Below are positions 10,236-20,155 of a stretch of 64,000 nucleotides of DNA, piece by piece. Within the stretch, counting starts at the first letter, position 1; each line of letters begins with the position of its first letter. Made by a program: the position numbers and the translations under genes. The notes under the pieces were generated by a model. The model ran no database searches. It saw nothing but the letters and a program-made list of their open reading frames with translations, and was not told where the DNA came from. The stretch comes from Paraburkholderia phytofirmans PsJN (GTDB taxonomy: Bacteria; Pseudomonadota; Gammaproteobacteria; Burkholderiales; Burkholderiaceae), in NCBI RefSeq assembly GCF_000020125.1, contig NC_010681.1:3348001-3412000 (forward strand), read 5' to 3'.

Positions 10236-10288
10236 CGGGTCTCTCGAAATGAGCGGATAGGGGACATGCCGCTATTTTGACCTGGCAA

Positions 10289-10320
10289 ACAAAAAAGCAC
10301 CCGCGAGGGGTGCTTTTTCT
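10289..10320 (-). terminator. intrinsic terminator after rplS
   Basis: The stem AGCACCC (10296-10302) pairs with GGGTGCT (10308-10314) around a 5-nt loop and is bordered by A and T tracts on both sides. It ends the rpsP-rimM-trmD-rplS operon. Confidence 0.85.
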
Positions 10321-10328
10321 TACAGCTT

Positions 10329-10718
10329 TTACGCTTCCGGAGCAGCGCGGTCTTTCTTCGCGACCAGCTTTTCCTTGATCCGGGCCGACTTGCCCGAACG
10401 GTCGCGCAGGTAGTACAGCTTCGCACGACGCACATCGCCACGACGCTTCACGACGATGCTTGCCAGCAGCGGCGAGTACGTCTGGAACGTACGCTCGACG
10501 CCTTCGCCCGACGAAATCTTGCGGACGATGAACGACGAATTCAGACCACGGTTGCGCTTGGCGATCACGACGCCTTCGTAAGCCTGAACACGCTTACGCG
10601 TACCTTCGACCACGTTCACGCTGACGATCACCGTATCGCCGGGGGCGAATTCGGGGATGGTCTTCTCGCCGAGGGCGCGGCCGATTTCTTCCTGCTCGAG
10701 TATTGCAATCAGATTCAT
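10329..10718 (-). CDS. rplS: 50S ribosomal protein L19
   Basis: The 129-aa protein is full length for L19, which sits at the 30S-50S interface. Signatures include [20 protein letters not shown] and the near C-terminal [24 protein letters not shown] one codon upstream is possible, but the ATG at 10718 has better spacing to the Shine-Dalgarno AGGAG and matches the usual [12 protein letters not shown] start. It is the last gene of the rpsP operon. Confidence 0.97.
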   Translation of the reverse strand: MNLIAILEQEEIGRALGEKTIPEFAPGDTVIVSVNVVEGTRKRVQAYEGVVIAKRNRGLNSSFIVRKISSGEGVERTFQTYSPLLASIVVKRRGDVRRAKLYYLRDRSGKSARIKEKLVAKKDRAAPEA

Positions 10719-10863
10719 CACTGACTCCTAGGTCCATCTTGTCGGCGTTCGTACCTGCCTCGTGAAAACACTTGGCTACGGCCCCGATAGAGGATGGGTT
10801 CACATCTGGCGCCGTGCACGCATGCGCGGCGCCGCCTAATGTCCGCTCGAAAGACCGAAGCCT

Positions 10864-11631
10864 TTACGCCTTCGACTCTTCCTTTGCGAGACTCGCAAGC
10901 CATGCCTCGTCGGCACGGCTCAACATCTTGTTCCTTCTGGCCTTCACGATCAGATCGGGCCGTTTCTTCAACGTGTTACGCAAGGCTTCACGCCGGCGCC
11001 ACGCTTCGATCTCCGCATGATGGCCGCCGAGCAGCACATCGGGCACGCGCACGCCGTCGTATTCCTCGGGGCGCGTGTAATGCGGGCAATCCAGCAGCAC
11101 GTCGACAAAACTATCCTGCACCGCCGACTGCGAGTCGTTCAGCACGCCGGGCAACTGACGCACCACAGCGTCCATCAAGGCCATGGCCGGCAGTTCGCCG
11201 CCCGACAGCACGAAGTCGCCCAGGCTGACTTCTTCGTCGACGACACGGTCGAGCAAACGCTGATCAATCGCTTCGTAGCGCCCGCACAACAGGATCAGGC
11301 CGGGTTCGGCAGCAAACTGCATGACGCGGTCGTGATTCAACGTGGCACCTTGCGGCGACATCATCACAACACGCGACGCGCCGATGCCCTGCTCCGCCTG
11401 CGCCGCTTTCGCCGCGCCGATCGCGTCTTCCAGCGGTTTGGCCAGCATCACCATGCCGGGGCCGCCGCCATATGGGCGATCGTCGATCGTGCGGTAGTTG
11501 TCGGTCGTGAAATCGCGCGGATTCCACGTACGCAACGCGTAGCGCTCCTGCTTCGCCGCACGGCTGGTGATACCCCAGTCGGTCAGCGCGCGAAACATGT
11601 CAGGAAAGAGCGTAACGACATCGAACTGCAT
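10864..11631 (-). CDS. trmD: tRNA (guanine-N1)-methyltransferase
   Basis: The 255-aa SPOUT enzyme methylates G37 of tRNAs reading C/G-starting codons and prevents frameshifting. Knot motifs are [11 protein letters not shown] and [11 protein letters not shown]; the catalytic Asp lies in the linker after SVQ/AVQDSF. An ATG four codons upstream lacks a ribosome site. The ATG at 11631 is preceded by GGAGAGAG, so it is the better start. It is third in the rpsP-rimM-trmD-rplS operon. Confidence 0.97.
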   Translation of the reverse strand: MQFDVVTLFPDMFRALTDWGITSRAAKQERYALRTWNPRDFTTDNYRTIDDRPYGGGPGMVMLAKPLEDAIGAAKAAQAEQGIGASRVVMMSPQGATLNHDRVMQFAAEPGLILLCGRYEAIDQRLLDRVVDEEVSLGDFVLSGGELPAMALMDAVVRQLPGVLNDSQSAVQDSFVDVLLDCPHYTRPEEYDGVRVPDVLLGGHHAEIEAWRRREALRNTLKKRPDLIVKARRNKMLSRADEAWLASLAKEESKA

Positions 11632-11656
11632 CGCTCTCTCCATTCAGCGAAATTAT

Positions 11657-12403
11657 TTAGTAATCGGCTTCCCAGTCGACAGTGATCTGCTTCGCCGCCT
11701 GGTCCACCGTTTTGACAAAGACGCCGACGAACGGGATCAAACGCTCGCCGATGACCGGCTTGCCGCTTTTGTCGGTATCCGGGTATTCGATGCGCAACAC
11801 CGAGTGCGCACCGTTGTCGATCATGTCTGCAACCTTGCCGAGATTGACCCCGGCAACGTTCACCACATCCAGGCCGAGCAGGTCGACCCAGTAGAATTCG
11901 TCGGCTCCGAGAGCCGGAAATTCGCTGCGGCTGATATAGACGCGGGAGCCGCGCAGTGCCAGAGCCACATCGCGGTCAGTGACGCCGCCCAGATGGGCAA
12001 CCACACTGTCGCTATGCATTTTCGCCTGCAACGACGGCGCCGATTTGCGCTCCTGGCCTTTGATCAGCCACCAGCGCTTCGCGCTCAGCAACGCATCGCC
12101 ACCGTGGCCGGCATCCGCGTGCGCGGCCACCTTGACCCAGCCTTTGAGGCCGTAAGCGTCGACGATTGCGCCGACCTCAACCGCATCGGCCGGCCAGCTT
12201 TCCACCGTTTCCATGCGCATTTCTGCCGCGCCGGAACCGGCGTTAGCAACTTGGGCTTTCGCCTTGCCTTCGGCTTTTTCGACCGGCTTGCGGACGAATG
12301 CACCGAACGGCGCCGGACCAGACGTCTTCGCGCGCGGGGTTGCTGCCGCTACTGCCGCCGCTGCCTTTGCGCGACCTGAACTGCCGGAATCACGCTCAGA
12401 CAT
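11657..12403 (-). CDS. rimM: 16S rRNA processing protein RimM
   Basis: The 248-aa protein carries the RimM N-domain (from about residue 75, [18 protein letters not shown]) and the PRC-barrel C-domain ([13 protein letters not shown]). RimM binds S19 and helps mature the 30S head. It is about 70 residues longer than E. coli RimM: the N-terminus is an Ala/Lys/Pro-rich, probably disordered extension with [11 protein letters not shown], an extension type I associate with Burkholderia RimM. It lies between rpsP and trmD in the conserved operon order. Confidence 0.95.
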
Positions 12404-12535
12404 AAGAACACCTCGAAGAGAACCTCGCTGCCAGCTTCGACGCCTGCTTCAGCAAAACAACTCGCGCATCGGACTGCTCACGCACACCGCGCGAGCCGCC
12501 GGTCGAACCGACGACGATACGCATGCTAGCTACCA

Positions 12536-12790
12536 TTAAGCAGCCGGCTGCGCCTTTGCAGCTTCCTTCACGAGGCGCTCGACGGTCGGCGACAGTTGTG
12601 CGCCAACGCCTTGCCAGTACGTCAGGCGGTCCTGAGCGATACGGAGGGACTCACCCTTCGTAGCGACCGGGTTGTAGAAGCCAACGCGCTCGATGAAGCG
12701 GCCGTCACGACGGTTACGCGAATCGGTTGCGACGATGTTGTAGAACGGGCGCTTCTTGGAGCCGCCACGAGCCAAGCGGATGATGACCAT
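12536..12790 (-). CDS. rpsP: 30S ribosomal protein S16
   Basis: The 84-aa protein begins [19 protein letters not shown], the canonical S16 start, and includes [18 protein letters not shown]. An in-frame extension to 12868 lacks homology and is rejected. It is the first gene of the rpsP-rimM-trmD-rplS operon, so the operon promoter should lie in the ~170 bp between it and the divergent sugar dehydrogenase gene. Confidence 0.97.
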   Translation of the reverse strand: MVIIRLARGGSKKRPFYNIVATDSRNRRDGRFIERVGFYNPVATKGESLRIAQDRLTYWQGVGAQLSPTVERLVKEAAKAQPAA

Positions 12791-12962
12791 ACTAGAATCC
12801 TTGAAAACCGGGGTTCGGAACGACTGAAACACGCGATTATAGCGGGAAACCAACGCCATAACAAACACTTACCCGGATAAACTGAGCGACGGGGTTGCGC
12901 CGGCCATACGGGCGGGAGCCCGGAACCGCGTCAAAACGCCCGAATTACCTGACGGAGCGCCC

Positions 12963-14147
12963 GTGAAACTCCTGCCGCCAACTGTGTTTTTACGCGCTTT
13001 CTGTACCGCCGCCACACGGCTCGCCACCTCGACGCGCGATTTGCAAAGCCGGGGCCTTCGCATAGGCACGGCCGTGCTGATCGCCGCAACTGCCCTGCCT
13101 GCGCTCGCCGCGCTGCCGGTGGACCGGATCAAAGTGCCGCCGGGCTTCCGTATCGAGGTCTTGTCGAACGCCGTGCCGAGCGCGCGAGCCATGGCGCTCT
13201 CGCCGAAAGGCATTCTTTATATAGGCAGCCTCGACGGCCACGTCTACGCGCTCGAATTGCAAAACGGACGCGTAACGGCCCGGCACGTGATCGCTTCCGG
13301 CCTTGAAACGCCGGCGGGCGTGGCTTGGCACGATGGCGCACTCTATGTATCCGCAGTGTCGAAAATTGTACGCTTCGACGCGATCGACACTCATCTGAAC
13401 GATCCGTCCAAACCCGTCGTGGTAATCGACACATTGCCCGCGGAGACGCACCACGGCTGGAAATTCATCGCGTTCGGCCCGGACGGCAAGCTCTACGTGC
13501 CGCAAGGCGCGCCCTGCAACGTCTGCCTGAAAGATCGCAACCGCTTCGGGTTGATCGGCCGCATGGACCCGGACGGCAGTCACTACGAGGTCGTGGCGCG
13601 CGGCATCCGCAATTCAGTCGGCTTCGCGTGGCATCCCGTGACGCATGACTTGTGGTTCACGGATAACGGCCGCGACCTGCTCGGCGACGACGTGCCGGAC
13701 GACAAGCTCAACCGCGCGCCGCGCGCCGGAATGGATTTCGGCTTTCCGTACTGCCATGGCGGCGACACACCCGATCCCGAGTTCGGCAAGGACCATCCGT
13801 GCAGCGCTTTTACGCCGCCCGCGGTCAAACTCGGCGCGCATGTCGCGGCACTCGGCATGCGCTTTTACGACGGCCCGATGTTTCCGGCCACGTACCGGAA
13901 CAGTATTTTTATCGCCGAGCACGGCTCGTGGAATCGCAGCAAGAAGGTCGGCTATCGCGTCGTGCATGTGACCACAGACCCGGATGGCAGCAATGCCCGC
14001 CAGGAAGTGTTTGCCGAAGGCTGGCTCCAATCCGGCGAAACCGAGTGGGGACGACCGGCCGACGTGCTGCCGCTGCCCGACGGCTCGCTGCTGATCAGCG
14101 ACGACTACGCCGGCGCTGTCTATCGCGTGACCTATTCGGCGCCGTAG
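12963..14147 (+). CDS. PQQ-dependent sugar dehydrogenase-like beta-propeller (sorbosone dehydrogenase family)
   Basis: The 394-aa protein starts at a GTG preceded by GGAG. It has an unusually long positively charged N-region (~33 aa) followed by a hydrophobic core (IGTAVLIAATALPALAAL) consistent with export to the periplasm. The rest is a six-bladed propeller of the glucose/sorbosone dehydrogenase family, with recognisable repeats such as FGPDGKLYVPQGAPCNVC and GIRNSVGFAWHPVTHDLWFTDNGRD. The acidic and His residues that bind calcium and PQQ in soluble glucose dehydrogenase appear in part. The substrate cannot be read from sequence. No PQQ synthesis genes are nearby. It is divergent from the rpsP operon. 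Confidence 0.85.
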   Translation: MKLLPPTVFLRAFCTAATRLATSTRDLQSRGLRIGTAVLIAATALPALAALPVDRIKVPPGFRIEVLSNAVPSARAMALSPKGILYIGSLDGHVYALELQNGRVTARHVIASGLETPAGVAWHDGALYVSAVSKIVRFDAIDTHLNDPSKPVVVIDTLPAETHHGWKFIAFGPDGKLYVPQGAPCNVCLKDRNRFGLIGRMDPDGSHYEVVARGIRNSVGFAWHPVTHDLWFTDNGRDLLGDDVPDDKLNRAPRAGMDFGFPYCHGGDTPDPEFGKDHPCSAFTPPAVKLGAHVAALGMRFYDGPMFPATYRNSIFIAEHGSWNRSKKVGYRVVHVTTDPDGSNARQEVFAEGWLQSGETEWGRPADVLPLPDGSLLISDDYAGAVYRVTYSAP

Positions 14148-14456
14148 GGCGCCTTTTGGGGCAAGCAGCGTCAAATTCCGTGCGCTTCCAAAGCCTGGCC
14201 GGTCAACTGAGCGCCGGCACCCGCGCCGCCGGTCCAGCCAGATCCGGCGCTCCTCGCACCACTCGCCAAGCTGCCATGATCACCCACTGCACCGCCGCCA
14301 CAACCACCCACCCTTCGCCCCGCGGCTGAGCGCGCCTTCGGTCCTGCCGCGACCACCCATTAAGTGACCGGCGGCCTGTGGCGGGCGTAGAATGCGCGTC
14401 GGTCCGCGCGCCGCGCGCTGCTCCTTTCGACCGCCTGTCACTCTGCTCTGGCCTAC
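14148..14456. other. non-coding gap between sugar dehydrogenase and TM2 genes
   Basis: These 309 bp contain no frame with family-like sequence, and the short open frames are GC-driven. I see no strong terminator or repeat. A promoter for the TM2 gene is expected here but is not recognisable. Confidence 0.4.
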
Positions 14457-14924
14457 ATGTCCACCCTTGTCTCGACTTCCTCGCGTTTCAGATCCAAGAC
14501 GATTACCGCCGCACTGGCGTTCTTCTTCGGCAGCCTCGGCGCTCACCGGTTCTATCTGTACGGCATGCGCGACATCTACGGATGGGCACACGTAATCGGC
14601 ACGCTGATCGGCATTCCGGGCGCCATGCTGCTGATAGCGAGCGAACGGTCTTCGATGCTCGGCTGGGTGCTGGCCTTTCCTGGCGCGGTTTCGCTGCTTG
14701 CGGCGTTTCTCGCCGCGATCGTCTACGGGCTGCGTCCGGACGAAAAGTGGGACGCGCAGTTCAACGCTCGGACCCAGCGCAAAAGCCGCTCCGGCTGGAC
14801 GGTCATTTTCGTCGTGATCTTTTCGCTGCTGATCGGCGCCTTCCTGCTGATGACAGGTCTCGCCATTTCGTTCCAGACGTATTTCGAAAGCCAGGTGCAG
14901 GCGGCCAAAGCGCTCTCGCAATGA
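14457..14924 (+). CDS. TM2 domain-containing membrane protein
   Basis: The 155-aa protein contains a TM2 (NINE) domain: a helix, then the FFFGSLGAHRFYLYGMRDIYG-like turn with the conserved GxxGxHRFYLG pattern (residues ~23-38), then a second helix. Two more hydrophobic spans at about 65-90 and 115-140 give four in total. TM2 proteins have no agreed bacterial function. The gene is convergent with the radical SAM gene, with only 16 bp between them. Confidence 0.85.
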   Translation: MSTLVSTSSRFRSKTITAALAFFFGSLGAHRFYLYGMRDIYGWAHVIGTLIGIPGAMLLIASERSSMLGWVLAFPGAVSLLAAFLAAIVYGLRPDEKWDAQFNARTQRKSRSGWTVIFVVIFSLLIGAFLLMTGLAISFQTYFESQVQAAKALSQ

Positions 14925-14940
14925 GCCGCCGCGCGTCGCG

Positions 14941-16086
14941 CTAGAAAAGATTCAGTTGAGGATCGTCGCGTGCCGGTTTGTCGGCACGCGGCACGTCCAC
15001 TGGGCGAAAGTGCGACATATCCAGAATCCCGCGGTCGCGCCGATTCAGGCCCAGACGGCGCACCGCCTTGTGGAATCGCTGTTTGAGCAGATCGGCCCAC
15101 AAACCTTCGCCCTTCATGCGCGTGGAGAACGACGAGTCGTAGTCCTTTCCACCCCGCATGTCCCGCACGCGACTCATCACCCGATCGGCACGATCTGGAA
15201 AGTGCGCCGCGAGCCAGTCCTTGAATAGCGGCGCGACTTCCCACGGCAGACGCAGCACGATATAGCTCGCGTTGCTCGCACCGGCCTCCGCGCAGGCTTC
15301 CAGCACGCGCTCCATGTCCGGTTCCGTGACGAACGGAATCACCGGCGCGATGCTGACGCCGACCGGGATACCCGCCTCGCTCAGCGTGCGGATGGCGCGC
15401 AGCCGCCGTGACGGGGTCGCCGCGCGCGGTTCCAGCGTGCGAGCGATCTCTGCGTCCAGCGTGGTGATGGTGATGGCCGCCATGAATTGCCCGCGCGCCG
15501 CCATGGGCGCCAGCAGATCGAGATCGCGTTCGATCAGCGACGACTTGGTGATCGCCGCAAACGGATGCTGACGCTCGCTGAGCACTTCGATCACCCTGCG
15601 TGTGAGCCGCAGGTCGCGCTCGACGGGCTGCCAGGCGTCTGTATTGACGCCCAGCGCGATCGGCTCCGGCACGTAGGACTTCTTCGACAATTCCCGCTCG
15701 AGCAACTCCGGCGCATTAATCTTGGCGTAGATTCGACTTTCGAAGTCGAGCCCCGGCGACAGCCCCAGATAAGCGTGTGTGGGCCGCGCAAAACAATAAA
15801 TGCAGCCGTGCTCGCAGCCGCGATACGGGTTCAGCGACACGCTGAACGGAATATCCGGCGACGCGTTGCGCGTAAGAATGGTCTTGGCCCGCTCTTCGAA
15901 GACCTGCGTGCGCAAGACCTTGGGCTCGTCACCCTCTTCCGGCGCCGAGAGCCAGCCGTCGTCCACCGCTTCGCGTTGGTCGACTTCGTAGCGGCCTTGC
16001 AGATTCGTCACCGCGCCGCGGCCCTTGCGAGGCGCGGGCGGCGCGATCGGAAATTCGTTGACGAAGTGGGAGTCGGAATCGGTCAC
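14941..16086 (-). CDS. PA0069 family radical SAM protein (SplB-like)
   Basis: The product is 381 aa from the GTG at 16086; a TTG start at 16119 would add 11 residues. The radical SAM cluster motif CEHGCIYC (CxxxCxxC) follows the family phrase SVSLNPYRG. The region around GVNTDAWQPVER and AITKSSLIERDLDLL is shared with spore photoproduct lyase-like proteins. The C-terminus has the MRGGKDYDSSFSTRMKGEG block of the PA0069 family. A LexA-type box lies 39 bp upstream of the GTG, which suggests a DNA-damage-related role. The substrate is unknown. Confidence 0.88.
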   Translation of the reverse strand: MTDSDSHFVNEFPIAPPAPRKGRGAVTNLQGRYEVDQREAVDDGWLSAPEEGDEPKVLRTQVFEERAKTILTRNASPDIPFSVSLNPYRGCEHGCIYCFARPTHAYLGLSPGLDFESRIYAKINAPELLERELSKKSYVPEPIALGVNTDAWQPVERDLRLTRRVIEVLSERQHPFAAITKSSLIERDLDLLAPMAARGQFMAAITITTLDAEIARTLEPRAATPSRRLRAIRTLSEAGIPVGVSIAPVIPFVTEPDMERVLEACAEAGASNASYIVLRLPWEVAPLFKDWLAAHFPDRADRVMSRVRDMRGGKDYDSSFSTRMKGEGLWADLLKQRFHKAVRRLGLNRRDRGILDMSHFRPVDVPRADKPARDDPQLNLF

Positions 16087-16108
16087 GGCTGGAACACGTA
16101 AAAACAGA

Positions 16109-16154
16109 AAACGGCGCAAAACACCTGTACAAATATACAGTGTTTACGCCGTTT
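16109..16154 (-). promoter_or_regulatory. LexA-like SOS box inside a larger inverted repeat
   Basis: CTGTACAAATATACAG (16125-16140) fits the LexA consensus CTGT-N8-ACAG with an A/T-rich centre. It sits just upstream of the radical SAM gene. Outer arms AAACGGCG (16109-16116) and CGCCGTTT (16147-16154) make a longer palindrome that on the minus strand is followed by TTTTCTGTTTTTT. The same segment may therefore also terminate the lrp-type gene transcribed towards it. Confidence 0.65.
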
Positions 16155-16184
16155 GTCGAGTCCCGCCGGGCACAGTCGTGCCGT

Positions 16185-16673
16185 TCAATCCCCTACCGGA
16201 ATCATCAGCGTTTCCTTGATCTCCTCCATCACGACATAGCTTTTCGACTGCACCGCACCGGGCAACTGCAGCAGGATGTCGCCGAGCAGCTTGCGGTAAT
16301 CGGCCATTTCGCCGATGCGCGCCTTGATCAGATAGTCGAAATCGCCCGACACCAGGTGACATTCCAGCACCTCGGGGATCTTCTGCACCTCGCGGCGGAA
16401 CTGGTCGAACATGTTGCCGCTCTTGTGATCCAGCGTGATCTCGACGAACACCAGCAGCGCCGCGCCCAACTCCGCCGGATTCACGCGCGCGTAGTAGCCG
16501 GTGATCACGCCGTCGCGCTCCATCCGCTTGACGCGCTCGATGCACGGCGTGACGGACAGTCCGACCTGTTCGGCCAGGTCCTTCATGGCCATGCGGCCGT
16601 CTTGTTGCAGCAGCCGCAGGATCTTGCGATCGAGTTTGTCGAGAGCCCGGACCGGTTGGCGCTGTGTACGCAT
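16185..16673 (-). CDS. Lrp/AsnC family transcriptional regulator
   Basis: The 162-aa protein has an N-terminal winged helix (LDKLDRKILRLLQQDGRMAM, recognition region LSVTPCIERVKRMERDG) and a C-terminal RAM ligand-binding domain (VLECHLVSGDFDYLIKARIG). It is the size of E. coli Lrp. It is divergent from dadA across 167 bp, the usual arrangement for a regulator that activates D-amino acid dehydrogenase in response to alanine or leucine. That target is inferred from position. Confidence 0.93.
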   Translation of the reverse strand: MRTQRQPVRALDKLDRKILRLLQQDGRMAMKDLAEQVGLSVTPCIERVKRMERDGVITGYYARVNPAELGAALLVFVEITLDHKSGNMFDQFRREVQKIPEVLECHLVSGDFDYLIKARIGEMADYRKLLGDILLQLPGAVQSKSYVVMEEIKETLMIPVGD

Positions 16674-16840
16674 GGTGTTTTTGCTGAAAATCTTGAAAAT
16701 ACAATAACAAAACCTGCCTGACTGTTAATAGTATAGCGGTTAACACTGGACGATCCGCGAAACACCTCGTTAATCGAGCGAATTCCAACGAATCGACAAA
16801 CGCACCGTCCTCAGACCTCATTTGAATACCTGGAGCATCT

Positions 16841-18127
16841 ATGCGAGTCGTCGTTTTGGGCAGTGGCGTTGTCGGCGTGACCAGCGCGTATTACCTGGCG
16901 CGCGCGGGACACGAAGTGACCGTTATCGATCGCGAGGCCGGGCCGGCGCTCGAAACCAGTTTCGCCAACGCCGGCCAGATCTCGCCGGGCTACGCGTCGC
17001 CGTGGGCTGCACCGGGCGTGCCGCTGAAGGCGGTCAAGTGGATGTTCCAGAAACACGCGCCGCTGGCGATCCGCCTCGACGGCACTCAATTCCAGTTGCA
17101 GTGGATGTGGCAAATGCTGCAGAACTGCACGTCGTCGCGTTATGCGGTGAACAAGGGCCGCATGGTTCGCCTCGCCGAATACAGCCGCGACTGCCTGCAA
17201 GCGCTACGCGCCGAAACCGGCATTCAGTATGAAGGCCGCACAGGCGGCACGCTCCAGGTATTCCGCACGCAGCAGCAATTCGATGGCGCCGCGAAAGACA
17301 TCGCCGTGCTGCAGGAAGCCAACGTGCCGTACGAACTGCTGTCGCCGGCCGAGCTCGCGCGCGCCGAACCGGCGCTCGCCGCCGTGTCGCATAAGCTGAC
17401 CGGCGGTCTGCGCCTGCCGGGCGACGAAACCGGCGACTGCCAGATGTTCACCACGCGCCTCGCCGCGCTGGCTGAAGAACTGGGCGTCAAGTTCCGCTAC
17501 AACACGCCGATCGACGCACTCGCGATGGCCGGCGACCGCATCGCCGGCGTGAAGTGCGGCGAAGAACTGGTGCGTGCGGATTCGTTCGTGGTCGCACTGG
17601 GTTCGTACTCGACGCAGTTTCTGTCCGGTCTGGTGAAGATTCCGGTCTATCCGCTCAAGGGTTATTCGATCACCGCGCCGATCGTCAACGAAGCATCGGC
17701 GCCGGTATCGACCGTGCTCGACGAAACGTACAAGATCGCGATCACGCGTTTCGACGACCGGATTCGCGTGGGCGGCATGGCGGAGATCGTCGGCTTCGAC
17801 AAATCGTTGCGCCAGGCGCGCCGCGAAACGCTGGAACTGTGCGTGAACGACCTGTTCCCGGGCGGCGGCGATACGTCGAAGGCCACCTTCTGGACCGGTC
17901 TGCGCCCGATGACACCGGACGGCACGCCGATCGTCGGCCGCACTCCCGTGCCGAACCTGTTCCTTAACACCGGCCACGGCACGCTGGGCTGGACGATGTC
18001 GTGTGGCTCGGGCCAACTGCTCGCCGACGTGATGTCGGGCAAGCAACCGGCCATCAAGGCGGACGATCTGTCGGTGCATCGCTATCTCGGCGAGGTTGGC
18101 GGTGCGCATCGCCCGGCTTATGCCTAA
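16841..18127 (+). CDS. dadA: D-amino acid dehydrogenase small subunit
   Basis: The 428-aa flavoprotein oxidatively deaminates D-amino acids, chiefly D-alanine, feeding electrons to the respiratory chain at the inner membrane. It has the N-terminal FAD fold [19 protein letters not shown] with Glu/Asp at the end of the second strand (VIDRE), and DadA signatures [22 protein letters not shown] and the C-terminal [16 protein letters not shown]. The length is standard. A GGAG ribosome site precedes the ATG. No alanine racemase gene follows; instead a terminator does. Confidence 0.96.
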   Translation: MRVVVLGSGVVGVTSAYYLARAGHEVTVIDREAGPALETSFANAGQISPGYASPWAAPGVPLKAVKWMFQKHAPLAIRLDGTQFQLQWMWQMLQNCTSSRYAVNKGRMVRLAEYSRDCLQALRAETGIQYEGRTGGTLQVFRTQQQFDGAAKDIAVLQEANVPYELLSPAELARAEPALAAVSHKLTGGLRLPGDETGDCQMFTTRLAALAEELGVKFRYNTPIDALAMAGDRIAGVKCGEELVRADSFVVALGSYSTQFLSGLVKIPVYPLKGYSITAPIVNEASAPVSTVLDETYKIAITRFDDRIRVGGMAEIVGFDKSLRQARRETLELCVNDLFPGGGDTSKATFWTGLRPMTPDGTPIVGRTPVPNLFLNTGHGTLGWTMSCGSGQLLADVMSGKQPAIKADDLSVHRYLGEVGGAHRPAYA

Positions 18128-18192
18128 GGTTTAACGACTACGCTTCGCGAGAGCGGCAGCGCTGGTTTGTGATCTCACGGACCAGCGTCACA

Positions 18193-18230
18193 AAAACAAA
18201 CGGCGTCAACATGGCGCCGTTTGTTTTTTC
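18193..18230. terminator. bidirectional terminator between dadA and the acyl-CoA dehydrogenase gene
   Basis: The stem AAACAAACGGCG (18194-18205) pairs with CGCCGTTTGTTT (18215-18226), with a 9-nt loop, followed by TTTTTT on the plus strand and preceded by AAAA. It serves the convergent pair. Confidence 0.85.
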
Positions 18231-18261
18231 AAGCAATGCAAAAGCAGAAGCCGAAGCAATC

Positions 18262-20052
18262 TTAGAACTGATCTTCCGACAAAGCCAGCACACTCTCTCC
18301 ACCCTTTGCGCTGACAATCGACGCTTCAAGTGCCGATGTCAGCGGCAGCACATGCTCCGCGTAGAACTGCGCGGTCGCGATCTTCGCGCCGTAGAACGAC
18401 GGATCTTCGTCGCGCTTTTGCGCCGCCACCAGCAACGCACGCGCCATCTGCCAGCCGCCCAGCACAATGCCCGCGAGCTTCAGATACGGCACGCTGCCGG
18501 CGAACACCGCGTTCGGATCGCCCTTCGTATTGGCGACGACGAAATCTACCGCCGCGCCCAACGATTGATGACCCTGCGCGAGATACTTCTTCATCGAGTC
18601 GAACGCAGGGCCTTGCTGCGCGCCGAGTGCCTCGATCGTTTCCGCCACCCCGGCGAGCAGCGACTTCGCCACCTTGCCGCCGTCGCGCACAGTCTTGCGG
18701 CCGATCAGATCGTTGGCCTGAATCGCGGTCGTGCCTTCGTAGATCGGCAGGATGCGTGCGTCACGGTAGTACTGCGCGGCGCCGGTTTCTTCGATGAAGC
18801 CCATACCGCCGTGCACCTGCACGCCGAGGCTCGTCACGTCGATCGACAGCTCGGTGCTCCAGCCCTTCACGATCGGCACGAGATACTCGTAGATCGCCTG
18901 ATGCTCGGCGCGCTTTGCTTCGTCCGGATGACGATGCGCGATGTCGCAATGCGCCGCGGCCACGTAAGCCAGCGCGCGCGATGCTTCGGTGAGGCCGCGC
19001 ATGGTCGAGAGCATGCGACGCACGTCCGGATGCTGAATGATCGCGACCGACTGTTTCGCGGAGCCATCGACGGGACGGCTTTGCACGCGATCTTTCGCAT
19101 ACGCGACCGCCTTCTGATACGCCCGATCCGAAATGCCGACGCCCTGCATGCCGACAGCAAAACGCGCCGCGTTCATCATGATGAACATGTACTCGAGGCC
19201 GCGATTCTCTTCGCCGATCAGATGACCGATCGCGCCGCCGTGGTCGCCGAATTGCAGCACCGCGGTCGGGCTCGCCTTGATGCCGAGCTTGTGTTCGATC
19301 GACACGCAATGCACGTCGTTGCGCTCGCCGAGCGAACCGTCTTCGTTGACGAGAAACTTCGGCACGATAAAGAGCGAAATGCCTTTCACGCCTTCCGGTG
19401 CATTCGGCGTGCGCGCCAGCACGAGATGCGCGATGTTCTTCGCCATGTCGTGCTCGCCCCACGTGATGAAAATCTTCGTGCCGAACAGCTTGAACGAACC
19501 GTCGCCCTGCGGCTCGGCGCGCGTACGCACCAGCGCGAGATCGGAACCGGCCTGCGGCTCGGTCAGGTTCATCGTGCCGGTCCATTCGCCCGAAATCAGT
19601 TTGGGCACATAGGTTTGTTTTTGCGCTTCGGTGCCGGCGGTGAGCAGCGCTTCGATCGCGCCGTCGGTCAGCAACGGACACAGCGCGAACGACAGGTTCG
19701 ACGCGTTGAGCATTTCAACGCACGGCGTCGCGATCAGCTTCGGCAGGCCCTGGCCTTCGTAGTCGACGGGATGTTGCACGCCTTGCCAGCCGCCTTCACC
19801 GAACTGGCGAAATGCTTCCCTGAAGCCGGGCGTCGCGGTGACCACGCCGTCTTTCCAACTGCTCGGATTGCGATCGCCTTCGACATTCAGCGGCGCCAGC
19901 ACGCTACCGCACAGTTTCGCCGATTCTTCGAGCACAGCCTGTGCGGTCTCGAGGTTCGCGTCTTCGAAGCCCGGCAAGGTCGCGATGTCTTCGAGACCCG
20001 CCAGTTCTTTCATGACGAACAGCATGTCTTTGATGGGCGCCGTATAGCTCAT
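18262..20052 (-). CDS. acyl-CoA dehydrogenase with C-terminal extension
   Basis: The 596-aa protein belongs to the long (~595 aa) acyl-CoA dehydrogenase subfamily. It contains the FAD-binding segment WTGTMNLTEPQAGSDLALVR and the ITWGEHDMAKNIAHLVLAR middle domain. The YEGTTAIQANDLIGRK block is the region where the catalytic Glu sits in this subfamily. A further ~130-residue C-terminal helical domain completes it. It desaturates acyl-CoAs and passes electrons to electron transfer flavoprotein. That partner is encoded just upstream in the same direction by etfBA, separated by a terminator. The chain-length preference cannot be read. Confidence 0.93.
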   Translation of the reverse strand: MSYTAPIKDMLFVMKELAGLEDIATLPGFEDANLETAQAVLEESAKLCGSVLAPLNVEGDRNPSSWKDGVVTATPGFREAFRQFGEGGWQGVQHPVDYEGQGLPKLIATPCVEMLNASNLSFALCPLLTDGAIEALLTAGTEAQKQTYVPKLISGEWTGTMNLTEPQAGSDLALVRTRAEPQGDGSFKLFGTKIFITWGEHDMAKNIAHLVLARTPNAPEGVKGISLFIVPKFLVNEDGSLGERNDVHCVSIEHKLGIKASPTAVLQFGDHGGAIGHLIGEENRGLEYMFIMMNAARFAVGMQGVGISDRAYQKAVAYAKDRVQSRPVDGSAKQSVAIIQHPDVRRMLSTMRGLTEASRALAYVAAAHCDIAHRHPDEAKRAEHQAIYEYLVPIVKGWSTELSIDVTSLGVQVHGGMGFIEETGAAQYYRDARILPIYEGTTAIQANDLIGRKTVRDGGKVAKSLLAGVAETIEALGAQQGPAFDSMKKYLAQGHQSLGAAVDFVVANTKGDPNAVFAGSVPYLKLAGIVLGGWQMARALLVAAQKRDEDPSFYGAKIATAQFYAEHVLPLTSALEASIVSAKGGESVLALSEDQF

Positions 20053-20078
20053 TTCAGTTCTCCCCCCGCTTCGGATAT

Positions 20079-20117
20079 AAAAAAAGGGCGCTGGACTTGA
20101 TCGGTCCCGCGCCCTTC
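20079..20117 (-). terminator. intrinsic terminator after etfA
   Basis: AAGGGCGC (20084-20091) and GCGCCCTT (20109-20116) form a perfect 8-bp stem with a 17-nt loop. Read on the minus strand, the stem is followed by TTTTTT, placing it at the end of etfBA and before the acyl-CoA dehydrogenase gene. Confidence 0.75.
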
Positions 20118-20155
20118 CTGTGCTGCCAGACGCCTTTTATGCGGCGCTACGGCGC

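Noticed and set aside
18001..20100. A 699-codon open frame antisense to the acyl-CoA dehydrogenase gene
   Set aside because: It mirrors a complete recognised gene, is rich in His/Arg/Ala from codon-position mirroring, and has no family motif or ribosome site.
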